From the NCBI GenBank assembly GCA_002307295.1, contig DBTY01000046.1, positions 62,001 to 126,000 on the forward strand: a stretch of 64,000 nt of DNA, in the 5' to 3' direction. Made by a program: the position numbers and the translations under genes. This stretch comes from Ignavibacteriales bacterium UBA1304. GTDB lineage: Bacteria > Bacteroidota > Ignavibacteria > Ignavibacteriales > Ignavibacteriaceae. This document shows, piece by piece, positions 1 through 8,028 of the stretch (positions are counted from its first letter, which is position 1; each line of letters begins with the position of its first letter). Below the pieces are notes generated by a model, which was not told the origin of the DNA, made no database searches, and saw only the letters and a program-made list of their open reading frames with translations.

Positions 1-564
1 TGTGGAAGAAAAGAATCTGAATACCATTTAAGCATGGTAGGAGCCGAGTTAATGAACAGGGCTTTTAAAAATAGTTTTTCAAATAGTAAAAGCGTTACTC
101 TGCTTGTTCCTTCATGCATGAGGCTGTATAATGATTACAGATGTAAAGCTGTAAAAAAAGATTTTGATTTACAATGCGCCAGGTGCAATAAAAATTGTAA
201 TATAAATAAGCTTATGAGTAAAGGAGAAAGTGACGGATTTGACGTAAGCATAATACCTCATTCTTCCGATTTTACCGCGTGGCTTAAAACATGGGCTGCC
301 GGAAGAAACAAAGGCGTAATAGGAGTAGCATGTCCTCTTAATTTAGTAACCGGGGGTTTGGAGCTTAAGAGCCTCGATATTCCGGCTCAATGCCTGTTAA
401 CTGACTATTGCGGCTGCGTTAACCACTGGGACGAAAAAGGCTTTCCTACGCGACTTAATATTGAAGAGCTGGATAAAATGATTTACTCCTGGAAAATAAA
501 TCACGTGTTTGATAAGTCAGAATTGCAGGGAGCCGGGCGTATAGAATTTTACTCTAAAGAATAA
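1..564 (+). CDS. DUF116 family protein, 5' end cut by window edge
   Basis: The reading frame is open from base 1, and the residues before the first in-window ATG (base 34) match the family, so the true start lies outside the window. The visible part has the DUF116 pattern: a conserved 'GAELMNRAF' stretch, 'LLVPSCMR', a Cys-rich segment with spaced CxxC pairs (around residues 49-56 counted from base 34), then 'GVIGVACPLNL' and a late 'DYCGC' pair. The cysteines suggest metal or Fe-S binding, but the family has no established function. Its stop overlaps the end of the convergent U32 gene by 11 bases. Confidence 0.8.
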   Translation, partial: CGRKESEYHLSMVGAELMNRAFKNSFSNSKSVTLLVPSCMRLYNDYRCKAVKKDFDLQCARCNKNCNINKLMSKGESDGFDVSIIPHSSDFTAWLKTWAAGRNKGVIGVACPLNLVTGGLELKSLDIPAQCLLTDYCGCVNHWDEKGFPTRLNIEELDKMIYSWKINHVFDKSELQGAGRIEFYSKE

Positions 565-2383
565 TAGACATCTGGCATTGGGAGCAGTTAAATTCTAATT
601 TATATTTTCTTTGTCCGTCGTTGATGTATAACGGTTCTTTTAGTTTTTCGATATCGCTTTTGTTATCAGAAAAGGGACACAAATTTAATTGAGCTTTAAT
701 GCAATATTTACTTGTAAGAATTGTTTTGCCTTTTGCGTCTTTTAATAGTTCAAAACCATCTTCAATAATTTCAGCAGAATGCCGCTGATAAAACTTTTTT
801 GCAAGGCTGTTTACTGCGTTGCCTGAATAAAAAACCTGTTCCTCCGGGTACGGAATTGAATTTGGTTTAATTTCTGCTTGATCCTGCTTGTAATTTAAAA
901 ACCTTTCTTTTCCAAGCTCTTCAATTACAGCTCTTCTTGCTTTATTAATTTTGCTTATAGGAAGAAAATATAACTCGCTTAAGTTTATTTTTATATCCTC
1001 CGTTGTAAAAACAGAGTCCCCGGTTTTTTTAAGCTGATTCGTTATTACCGCCGTAGCTTTATCTGTGTTGTCGGCAAGCGCTAAATCAGGGTCAAATTTG
1101 TATTCTGCTTTATTGCCATTTTCGTCAATCGCTTTAAGGAATAAAGCTCCGTCTTTATTAAATAATTCAAAATTAACTTTAATCTTTCTGTAGGTTTCGT
1201 CTTTAGATAATTCCTTAAGAAAACGTCTGTCGCTGTTCCTGTATATTGCAGCGCCTTTATAAATGCCGTCCAATTCTTTAGTAAAAATTACATTCCCGTT
1301 TACTCTATTAACGTTCATCCCAAACAGAATATTATCTTCCGAAAAAAAACAGACGCCGTCTCCATTTGATATTTCTTCAGAAGCGTCAATTTCAAAAAAA
1401 TCGGCTCCGACGTTTTTAACGAGACCTAAAAATTTCCCAATTGATTTCTGTGTGTCTAATGAAGCGGGTTTATTTCTTCCGCCATTTATAAAATACTCCG
1501 TATAGCCCCTGTTAAAAGTTCTTTCCAGATCAGGCGTAAAAGAATAAAATATTTTTCCGCTTGAACTTTTTTTATACGAGGGGGTATTTTCTATTATTGC
1601 GTCTAATTTTTGTCTGTAGAATGCAGTAACGTTTTTAACGTAATTAATATCTTTCAGCCTGCCTTCAATTTTAAAAGAAGATATGCCCGCGTCAATAAGT
1701 TCGGAAAGATGTGCGGAAAGATTCAGATCTTTAAGCGATAAAAGATATTTATCGTTTTCAATAATACGCCCCGCGCTGTCTTCAAGCGAGTATAGCATTC
1801 TGCAGGGCTGAGAGCATTCGCCTCTGTTTGCGCTCCTTCCGTTTTTTGCAAAGCTCAAATAACACTGGCCGCTAAAACAAACGCACAAAGCCCCATGAAC
1901 AAAAAACTCAAGATCTACTTTGGTATTATCTTTTATCTCTTTAATCTGTTCAAGCGAAAGTTCGCGCGCAAGAATTATACGTTGCAGTCCTGCGCTTTCT
2001 AAAAACTGAATTTTCTTCAGATCATAGTTGTGAGTTTGAGTAGAGGCAAAGAGAGGAATAGGAGGCAAATCCATTTCGAGTATTCCCATATCCTGGATAA
2101 TAATTGCGTCGGCTCCGGCGTTATAAAGCGAATAGATCAGAGACCGCGCTTCGTCTAATTCGTTGTCAAAAAGCAGTGTATTCAAAGTAACATAAACTTT
2201 AGCCCAATATTTATGCGCATATTTAACAAGCGTGTCAATCTCTTTAAGAGAATTGCCCGCAGCCGCGCGAGCGCCGTATTTAGGCGCGCCAATGTAAACT
2301 GCGTCGGCTCCGCAATTGATTGCGGCTATTCCGTGTTCGGAGTCTTTAGCGGGGGAAAGTAATTCTAATTTTTTTGTTTCCAT
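554..2383 (-). CDS. Peptidase U32 family protein (RlhA/YdcP-like)
   Basis: A 609-residue protein with the U32 signature: N-terminal 'ELLSPAKD' and 'GADAVYIG', then 'EFFVHGALCVCFSGQCYLS', 'RGECSQPCR' and 'SFKIEGRLK'. The clustered cysteines are those that bind an Fe-S cluster in characterised U32 proteins. The length and the extra C-terminal domain resemble E. coli RlhA, which hydroxylates C2501 of 23S rRNA, better than the short collagenase-like members. An RNA-modifying role is therefore more likely than proteolysis, but this is inference. It lies 21 bp downstream of the CYTH gene on the same strand, probably in one operon, and overlaps the DUF116 gene tail to tail. Confidence 0.9.
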   Translation of the reverse strand: METKKLELLSPAKDSEHGIAAINCGADAVYIGAPKYGARAAAGNSLKEIDTLVKYAHKYWAKVYVTLNTLLFDNELDEARSLIYSLYNAGADAIIIQDMGILEMDLPPIPLFASTQTHNYDLKKIQFLESAGLQRIILARELSLEQIKEIKDNTKVDLEFFVHGALCVCFSGQCYLSFAKNGRSANRGECSQPCRMLYSLEDSAGRIIENDKYLLSLKDLNLSAHLSELIDAGISSFKIEGRLKDINYVKNVTAFYRQKLDAIIENTPSYKKSSSGKIFYSFTPDLERTFNRGYTEYFINGGRNKPASLDTQKSIGKFLGLVKNVGADFFEIDASEEISNGDGVCFFSEDNILFGMNVNRVNGNVIFTKELDGIYKGAAIYRNSDRRFLKELSKDETYRKIKVNFELFNKDGALFLKAIDENGNKAEYKFDPDLALADNTDKATAVITNQLKKTGDSVFTTEDIKINLSELYFLPISKINKARRAVIEELGKERFLNYKQDQAEIKPNSIPYPEEQVFYSGNAVNSLAKKFYQRHSAEIIEDGFELLKDAKGKTILTSKYCIKAQLNLCPFSDNKSDIEKLKEPLYINDGQRKYKLEFNCSQCQMSIIL

Positions 2384-2404
2384 CTGTAAGCTCTTTGGCA
2401 GAGT

Positions 2405-2881
2405 TTAATTTTTAGCCGACCACTTTTTATAAGGATTTTTGATAAGGCTTGAATTATAGTAGCGGCGTTTTCCGGAGACTTCTTTGCCTATCCATTCCGG
2501 CATTTCAATTTTCTGATTCTCGTCATGCAATTCAACTTCGGCTACTACAAGTCCTTTGTTATCGCCTACAAACTCGTCTACTTCCCAAATGAGGTCTTTT
2601 ATTTTAATCTTTGTCCTGAATTTTTCAATCAGCGGTTTTGCGCATAATTGGTCAAGCAGTTTTTCGGCGTCGTCAAAAGGGATTTCATATTCAAATTCGT
2701 CTCTCGAAATTCCAACAGTTTTGCTTTTTATAGTAATAATGCCTTTGTCGTTTATAGTTCTTATGCGGACTGTGTTGCCTTTGCCATAAGAAAGATACCC
2801 CTGACGGTAAAAAACAGGCTCGGCTAATCCTTTCCAGTTATCGTTTTTTAAAAGATACTTCCTTTCAATTTCTTTATTCAT
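2405..2881 (-). CDS. CYTH domain protein (class IV cyclase / triphosphatase fold)
   Basis: A 158-residue single-domain CYTH protein. It opens with the diagnostic ExExK motif (EIERK, residues 4-8). Arg/Lys and Glu residues alternate on successive strands ('TVRIRTI', 'GIITIKSK', 'EFEYEIP', 'WEVDEFVG', 'LVVAEVEL'), as expected for a triphosphate tunnel. Family members hydrolyse inorganic triphosphate or thiamine triphosphate, or act as adenylyl cyclases; most short bacterial ones are triphosphatases. The substrate cannot be read from the sequence. It is the first gene of a probable two-gene minus-strand operon with the U32 gene. Confidence 0.88.
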   Translation of the reverse strand: MNKEIERKYLLKNDNWKGLAEPVFYRQGYLSYGKGNTVRIRTINDKGIITIKSKTVGISRDEFEYEIPFDDAEKLLDQLCAKPLIEKFRTKIKIKDLIWEVDEFVGDNKGLVVAEVELHDENQKIEMPEWIGKEVSGKRRYYNSSLIKNPYKKWSAKN

Positions 2882-3113
2882 AAACTCATTTTGTGGGGTT
2901 TTTTTATAAATGATTTTTAATATTATTCTAAGTTAAACAAAATAAATACAAGCGCCTAGTCAAAAGGCGCTAACAAAAAGACGAAACTGGCGGTTTTGAA
3001 TCTTTCTCTCTATTAATGTGTTGGAGACGGTAAGAGGAATAAAAACCAGTTTGAGTTTGTCTATTAGCTTAGCTCTCAGACTTTTTTACAAAAAATCGTT
3101 CGAATCAGGAAAT

Positions 3114-3896
3114 ATGAAAATAAATTTAAAAGAAAAATTAGATTATCACTATAATGCGTTTGATAAAACCAAAATTGAGCCTGATCCGCTGCAATTTTTA
3201 CATTTGTATTCAAATCCATTGGATATTGAACTAATCGGTTTTACGGCTTCAGTATTTGCTTATGGCAATGTAAAGCAAATAATAAATACGCTAAAAAAAA
3301 TTACAGATATTATGGGAGACAGTCCTGTAGACTATCTTCTTAATTCAGATAATAGAACTATCAAAAAAGATTTCCAGAATTTAGTTCACCGTTTTTATTC
3401 TTCGGAAGACGTAATAACTTTATTTATTATACTAAAAAAAATATATAAGTCCCATGGAACAATAAAAAATCTGTTTTTAGAAACTCAGTCTGTAAGCGAT
3501 ATTAACATAAAAAGCGCGTTAAGCGCGTTTTCGGTAGAAATGCTGAATATTGCAAAAGTAAACAAGCGCGAAGCAGGCAGGGGAGTGCAATTTATGTTTC
3601 CTGATCCAGAAAAACGAAGCGCATGCAAAAGGATGAATTTATTTTTACGCTGGATGGTAAGAAAGGATGAGCTGGATTTTGGCTTATGGAACGAAATTCC
3701 GACAGAAAAACTTATTATTCCCGTAGATACGCATGTTGCAAACGTATGTAAAATGTTAAAACTAACAAATAGAAAAATCAGCGATTGGAAAATGGCTGAA
3801 GAAATAACAGAAAACCTAAAGAAATTTGATCCCCACGATCCGGTAAAATACGATTTTGCTATCTGTCATATAGGAATGCGGAAGTTAAAAATCTAA
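3114..3896 (+). CDS. DUF2400 / TIGR02757 family protein
   Basis: A protein of about 260 residues recognised as the TIGR02757 (DUF2400) family by 'PDPLQFLHLYSNPLDIELIGFTAS', 'FAYGNVKQI', 'NLFLRWMVRKDELDFGLW' and 'IIPVDTHV' (motifs given in part). The fold is distantly like HhH-GPD DNA glycosylases, but no activity is established. I chose the ATG at 3114 (AGGA just upstream) rather than the longer frame from 3018, whose first 32 residues do not resemble the family. It is a single gene, divergent from the CYTH gene and separated from the next gene by its own promoter. Confidence 0.85.
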   Translation: MKINLKEKLDYHYNAFDKTKIEPDPLQFLHLYSNPLDIELIGFTASVFAYGNVKQIINTLKKITDIMGDSPVDYLLNSDNRTIKKDFQNLVHRFYSSEDVITLFIILKKIYKSHGTIKNLFLETQSVSDINIKSALSAFSVEMLNIAKVNKREAGRGVQFMFPDPEKRSACKRMNLFLRWMVRKDELDFGLWNEIPTEKLIIPVDTHVANVCKMLKLTNRKISDWKMAEEITENLKKFDPHDPVKYDFAICHIGMRKLKI

Positions 3897-3939
3897 AATT
3901 TAAATAAAAAGGTTGAACGCATAAAAAAACATAACTATA

Positions 3940-3968
3940 TTGACAATTTATTTTAGTAAAATTAAACT
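3940..3968 (+). promoter_or_regulatory. Sigma-70-type promoter for the OPT transporter
   Basis: A perfect TTGACA at 3940-3945, a 17-bp spacer, and TAAACT at 3963-3968. The predicted transcription start is near 3975, about 40 bases before the ATG at 4015, with an AAGGAG ribosome-binding site between. It would drive the OPT-PqqD-PepD genes. Confidence 0.6.
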
Positions 3969-4014
3969 AATTAGTAGTAAAACATTAATACTCTAAGACC
4001 ATAAGGAGAAATAT

Positions 4015-6063
4015 ATGGCGGATCAGAAAAAATTTGTTCCTTTTGTCTCCCCTGAAACAAATATGGCGGAGTTTACAGTCAGAGCTTTAGTTATTGGACT
4101 AGTTCTGGCGGTAGTACTTGGCGCGGCAAATGCATATTTGGGATTGAAGGCGGGAATGACAATAGCGGCTACTTATCCGGCGGCTGTTATAGGCATGGCG
4201 TTATTAAAATTGATGAAAGGGACGATACTTGAGGAAAATTTTGTAAGAACTGTCGGTTCAATCGGCGAATCGATTGCCGCTGGAGCAATCTTCACTATTC
4301 CGGCATTTTATATATCCGGGCTCTGGGCTCAGGATTTTAGTTCTATCCCTCATTATTTACAGGCAACTGCAATCATGCTGGCAGGCGGTATTCTTGGAAT
4401 TATGTTTGTAGCTTTGCTTAGACGCGTAATGGTTGAAGACGCAGAGCTTCCTTTTCCGGAATCAGTCGCCGCTTCTGAAATTCATAAAGCCGGACGCGCT
4501 GGAGGAACAGGAGCTAAATATTTATTTATGACAATGGGCGTTGGAGCTTTAGTAGAGATATTAAAACAATTCCAGTTCTTTGCCGCTACATGGGAAAAAT
4601 TCATTGGCTTTGCCCAGAACACAATTTATTTTTCAAGAGATCAAAAAGCCATTTTAGCAGATCCTGCTAAAGTTACTCACGTTGGCGCTCAGGGAGGAAT
4701 AGTTTTAAGTTCTCCCGGCGTAAGTCCTGCATTTCTTGGCGTTGGTTATATTATTGGTCCTAAATTAGCTTCTTTAAACTTCAGCGGAGGTTTATTAGCA
4801 TGGGGCTTTTTTGTCCCAATTATAATGTATTTCTTAGGCCCTCAGTTAGGCATCGAAAAAATGAACGAAGGGCAGTTGATTGACACAGCCGGACAAATCT
4901 GGTATTACATAGTTCGTCCTATTGCAATTGGCGGCATGTTAACCGGCGCAGGATATACGTTATTTAAAATGAGAAAGAGTTTATTTACTGGTCTTTCAAG
5001 AGCTGTAGGCGACGTTAAGAAAGCCGCTTCAAGCGATGCGGTTACTTCAAGAACTGATAAAGACCTTCCTTTTGCATATATCTTAGGCGGCATTATTTTA
5101 GCTTCAATAGCTACATTTTTTATCTACTTATTTTTCTCGCAAAATGTAGTCGCGGCTTTAGTCGCTACTGTAGTGATGATTATTGCGGGATTCTTTTTTG
5201 CGGCAGTATCCGGTTATTTAGTTGGAATAATTGGTTCAAGCAATAACCCAATAAGCGGATTAACATTATCTACATTAGTTATCGCCGCTCTTTTAATGGT
5301 ATCGTTAGGCATGAAAGGCGATCAGGGCGTAGCCGCAGTATTAGCAGTTGCGGCGGTTGTTTGCGTTTCTTCTGCAGTAGCTGGCGAAATGCTTCAGGAT
5401 TTAAAAGTAGGGCATATCCTTGGCGGTACTCCATGGAGAATGCAGATAGGCGATATTATTGGCGTTGCAATTGCTTCGGCAGTTATGTTTATTCCATTAG
5501 TAGTTTTAAATCAGGGCGATTTAAGCATTGGAGGAACAGGATTTGGAGGCAAAAACCTCTCCGCTCCTCAGGCTGGTTTAATGGCAATGTTGTCGCAAGG
5601 TATTGTAGCCGGCAGAATGGCATGGCCGTTAATTGTTGTCGGTATGATTATGGGTCTTGGTTTTGTATTGATGGGCGTTAAAAGCCCTATGCTTGTAAGC
5701 GTTGGAATGTACTTGTCTTTAGAAACAACATTCGCAATTTTTATAGGCGGAATGATTAAAGGCATAGTAGAAAGAATTGCAGAAAAGAGAAAACATAACG
5801 GAGCTCAAAAAGCAAGGACTGAAAATAACGGAGTTCTACTTGCTTCCGGATTAATTGCCGGAGAAGCTCTTACTGGTTTGGTTTTTGCAGGCATTGCTTT
5901 TGCAACTGGTAAAAAACCTTCAGAATTATTCTCATTCTTTACCAATCCGAGCTTCTTAGTAAGCCTTTTGGTTTTTGTAGTTCTTGGTTATATTTTAGTT
6001 AGTATACCTTTAAAGAACGCAGGCAAACCGGACGAACCGGCTCCGCCAAGCGCAGTATTTTAA
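4015..6063 (+). CDS. OPT family oligopeptide transporter
   Basis: A 682-residue, very hydrophobic inner-membrane protein with many transmembrane segments. The N-terminal 'ANAYLGLKAGMT' region, 'LPFPESVAASEIHKAG' and 'SSNNPISGLTLST' are typical of the OPT family. These proteins import oligopeptides, or in the YSL branch metal chelates, with protons. Strong AAGGAG ribosome-binding site. The next two genes encode a small PqqD-like protein and a dipeptidase, so peptide uptake followed by cleavage is the simplest reading. Confidence 0.92.
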   Translation: MADQKKFVPFVSPETNMAEFTVRALVIGLVLAVVLGAANAYLGLKAGMTIAATYPAAVIGMALLKLMKGTILEENFVRTVGSIGESIAAGAIFTIPAFYISGLWAQDFSSIPHYLQATAIMLAGGILGIMFVALLRRVMVEDAELPFPESVAASEIHKAGRAGGTGAKYLFMTMGVGALVEILKQFQFFAATWEKFIGFAQNTIYFSRDQKAILADPAKVTHVGAQGGIVLSSPGVSPAFLGVGYIIGPKLASLNFSGGLLAWGFFVPIIMYFLGPQLGIEKMNEGQLIDTAGQIWYYIVRPIAIGGMLTGAGYTLFKMRKSLFTGLSRAVGDVKKAASSDAVTSRTDKDLPFAYILGGIILASIATFFIYLFFSQNVVAALVATVVMIIAGFFFAAVSGYLVGIIGSSNNPISGLTLSTLVIAALLMVSLGMKGDQGVAAVLAVAAVVCVSSAVAGEMLQDLKVGHILGGTPWRMQIGDIIGVAIASAVMFIPLVVLNQGDLSIGGTGFGGKNLSAPQAGLMAMLSQGIVAGRMAWPLIVVGMIMGLGFVLMGVKSPMLVSVGMYLSLETTFAIFIGGMIKGIVERIAEKRKHNGAQKARTENNGVLLASGLIAGEALTGLVFAGIAFATGKKPSELFSFFTNPSFLVSLLVFVVLGYILVSIPLKNAGKPDEPAPPSAVF

Positions 6064-6087
6064 CAGATTAGAGAAAAAATAAATCAG

Positions 6088-6462
6088 ATGAGTCTTAGTT
6101 TTTTTAAAAGACGAAAAATTTTGAAAGGAGTTAATTATTTAGAATTAACTCCTTTTAGAAGTTACGAACATCAAATTGAAGATAACGGTTTAGTTACTGT
6201 ATTGATGCCGAAGTTTGAAAATAAATATTTAAAATCATTCTTCCTTTCAAAAGCAAAATCTCCTGTTATACGGATTAAACTTGATGAAATTGGTTCGGAA
6301 ACCTGGCTTCAAATTGACGGCGAAAAAAAAGTAGAAACTATCTCTGAAATACTTTCGGATAAATTTGGCGATAAAATTAATCCAGTGCACGAAAGACTTA
6401 CTTCTTTTTTAACGCAGCTTTATCTTCAAAGATTTATATCATTTAACGAAATAAAAAATTAG
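6088..6462 (+). CDS. PqqD-fold small protein
   Basis: A 124-residue protein. Residues about 64-117 match the PqqD family: 'LDEIGSETW', 'IDGEKKVETISE', and a helical end '..ERLTSFLTQLYLQRFI'. The first 60 residues are an extension without a domain I recognise. PqqD and related RRE domains bind precursor peptides for modifying enzymes. No radical-SAM, cyclodehydratase or precursor peptide is visible nearby, so this is a stand-alone copy. It sits 24 bp after the OPT transporter and 11 bp before pepD, which suggests a peptide-linked role (inference). Confidence 0.75.
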   Translation: MSLSFFKRRKILKGVNYLELTPFRSYEHQIEDNGLVTVLMPKFENKYLKSFFLSKAKSPVIRIKLDEIGSETWLQIDGEKKVETISEILSDKFGDKINPVHERLTSFLTQLYLQRFISFNEIKN

Positions 6463-6473
6463 GAGAACGTAAA

Positions 6474-7934
6474 ATGGGAGCTGTATTAGGGCATTTAAAA
6501 CCAGAATTAGTCTGGAATCAATTTGAAGAAATTTGTAAACACCCCAGACCTTCGCGTCACGAAGAAAAAATAGTAGAGTATATTTTAGCCTTCGGCAAAA
6601 AAAATAATCTCGAAACTTTCCGCGACGATACCGGCAACGTAATAATCAGAAAACCTGCCACTCCTGGAAAAGAAAATCTTAAAGCTGTCGTTCTTCAAGG
6701 ACATATGGACATGGTTTGCGAAAAGAACAGAGGCGTTGAACACGATTTTGATAACGACCCTTTGGATATTTATATAGACGGCGACTGGGTTAGAGCAAAA
6801 GGCACTACGCTTGGCGCAGATAACGGCATTGGCGTTGCGGCTGCTTTAGCTGTTCTGGAAGATAAAACTTTAGAACACGGTCCATTGGAATGTTTGTTTA
6901 CTTATGACGAAGAAACCAGCCTTGCCGGCGCAGGAAATCTTAAAGCGGGAGTTTTGAAAGCGGATATTCTGCTTAACCTCGATTCTGAAGAAGAAGGAAT
7001 TTTATATATCGGCTGCGCAGGCGGAAAAAATACTACTGCAAAAATTAAATTTACGTCTGAACCTGTTCCAGCTGATTCTGCAGCTTATGAAATTAACGTT
7101 AACGGCTTGCTTGGCGGTCACTCTGGTATTGAAATTAATCAGGGAAGAGCAAACGCAGTAAAAATATTAACAAGATTATTGTGGAATGCAAGAAAGAGTT
7201 TTGAACTTAGAATTGCTAATATTGAAGGCGGAAACAAACATAACGCTATACCAAGAGAAGCGTTTGCAATTGTCACTGTGCCTAAAAAATATGAAAAAGA
7301 TTTTCTTAAATATGTGGCGGAATATGAAGCTATTGTAAAAGAAGAATTTGCGACAGTAGAAAAATCTGCTAAAGTTTTTGCGGAAGCTTTTAAAACGCCC
7401 CAATCAGTAATAGACGTTAAAACAGAAAAGAAATTATTATGCGCTTTGTATGGAGTGGCTCACGGCGTTCTGAAAATGAGCGCAGATATTCCAGAGCTTG
7501 TAGAAACTTCTACAAATTTGGCTACAGTAATAACAAAAGAGAATTACGTAGAAATAGTTACAAGCCAGCGCAGCTCTGTTAATTCCGAAATTCAGGAAGC
7601 TGTTGAAACAGTGTCTTCAGTGTTCCATTTAGCGGATGCTGAAGTTACTAACGAAGCAGGTTATCCTGGCTGGAAACCAAACGTTCACTCCGAAATTCTT
7701 GAAGTAGTAAAAGCCTCTTATAAAAAATTATTTGGTAAAGAAGCTGAAGTTAAAGCTATACACGCAGGTTTAGAGACCGGTCTTATCAGCGAAAAATATC
7801 CTGATATGGATATGCTTTCATTTGGCCCAACAATGATCGGCGTGCATTCTCCAGATGAAAAGCTCGAAATTAGTTCAGTTGGAGCTTTTTATAAACACTT
7901 GGCGGATGTATTAGCAAATATTCCTAAAAAGTAA
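6474..7934 (+). CDS. pepD: Aminoacyl-histidine dipeptidase PepD (M20)
   Basis: A 486-residue cytosolic M20/M28 metallopeptidase. The metal ligands are visible in 'LQGHMDMV', 'LGADNGIG' and 'FTYDEETSL', and 'NLDSEEEG', 'GGHSGIEI' and 'HAGLETGL' are diagnostic of the PepD (carnosinase-like) branch. It would cleave dipeptides, including Xaa-His. Length is normal for the family (E. coli PepD 485). AGGAG precedes the ATG. It ends the OPT-PqqD-PepD block and is followed by a strong hairpin terminator. Confidence 0.95.
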   Translation: MGAVLGHLKPELVWNQFEEICKHPRPSRHEEKIVEYILAFGKKNNLETFRDDTGNVIIRKPATPGKENLKAVVLQGHMDMVCEKNRGVEHDFDNDPLDIYIDGDWVRAKGTTLGADNGIGVAAALAVLEDKTLEHGPLECLFTYDEETSLAGAGNLKAGVLKADILLNLDSEEEGILYIGCAGGKNTTAKIKFTSEPVPADSAAYEINVNGLLGGHSGIEINQGRANAVKILTRLLWNARKSFELRIANIEGGNKHNAIPREAFAIVTVPKKYEKDFLKYVAEYEAIVKEEFATVEKSAKVFAEAFKTPQSVIDVKTEKKLLCALYGVAHGVLKMSADIPELVETSTNLATVITKENYVEIVTSQRSSVNSEIQEAVETVSSVFHLADAEVTNEAGYPGWKPNVHSEILEVVKASYKKLFGKEAEVKAIHAGLETGLISEKYPDMDMLSFGPTMIGVHSPDEKLEISSVGAFYKHLADVLANIPKK

Positions 7935-7962
7935 AAGTGAAAGACAAAATATAAAATAGTTT

Positions 7963-8010
7963 AAGCGGGAAAGCCTGGCAGAGAGCCGGGAACCCGCTTT
8001 GTTTTTTTTA
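7963..8010 (+). terminator. Rho-independent terminator or attenuator between pepD and the MFS gene
   Basis: An outer 7-bp stem AAGCGGG (7963-7969) pairs with CCCGCTT (7993-7999). It encloses an inner 6-bp stem CCTGGC/GCCGGG (7974-7979 with 7985-7990, one G-T pair). A run of T follows. A TATAAA lies just upstream at 7950-7955. The T-run ends only about 20 bases before the MFS start, leaving no room for a promoter after it. Confidence 0.8.
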
Positions 8011-8028
8011 TTAAAATCAAGCAGGAAG

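Noticed and set aside
2951..2971. 6-bp hairpin AGCGCC/GGCGCT in the divergent spacer between the CYTH and DUF2400 genes
   Set aside because: No T-run on either strand and no gene ends there, so a terminator is not supported; too short to claim as an operator.
3018..3113. N-terminal extension of the DUF2400 reading frame
   Set aside because: The 32 extra residues do not resemble the family, and the ATG at 3114 has AGGA just upstream.
6088..6462. RiPP biosynthetic cluster suggested by the PqqD-like protein
   Set aside because: No precursor peptide, radical-SAM or other modifying enzyme is visible on either side.
7999..8028. TTG start ten codons upstream of the MFS start
   Set aside because: The codon lies inside the terminator stem/T-run and gives a low-complexity N-terminus; ATG 8029 is preceded by AGGA.
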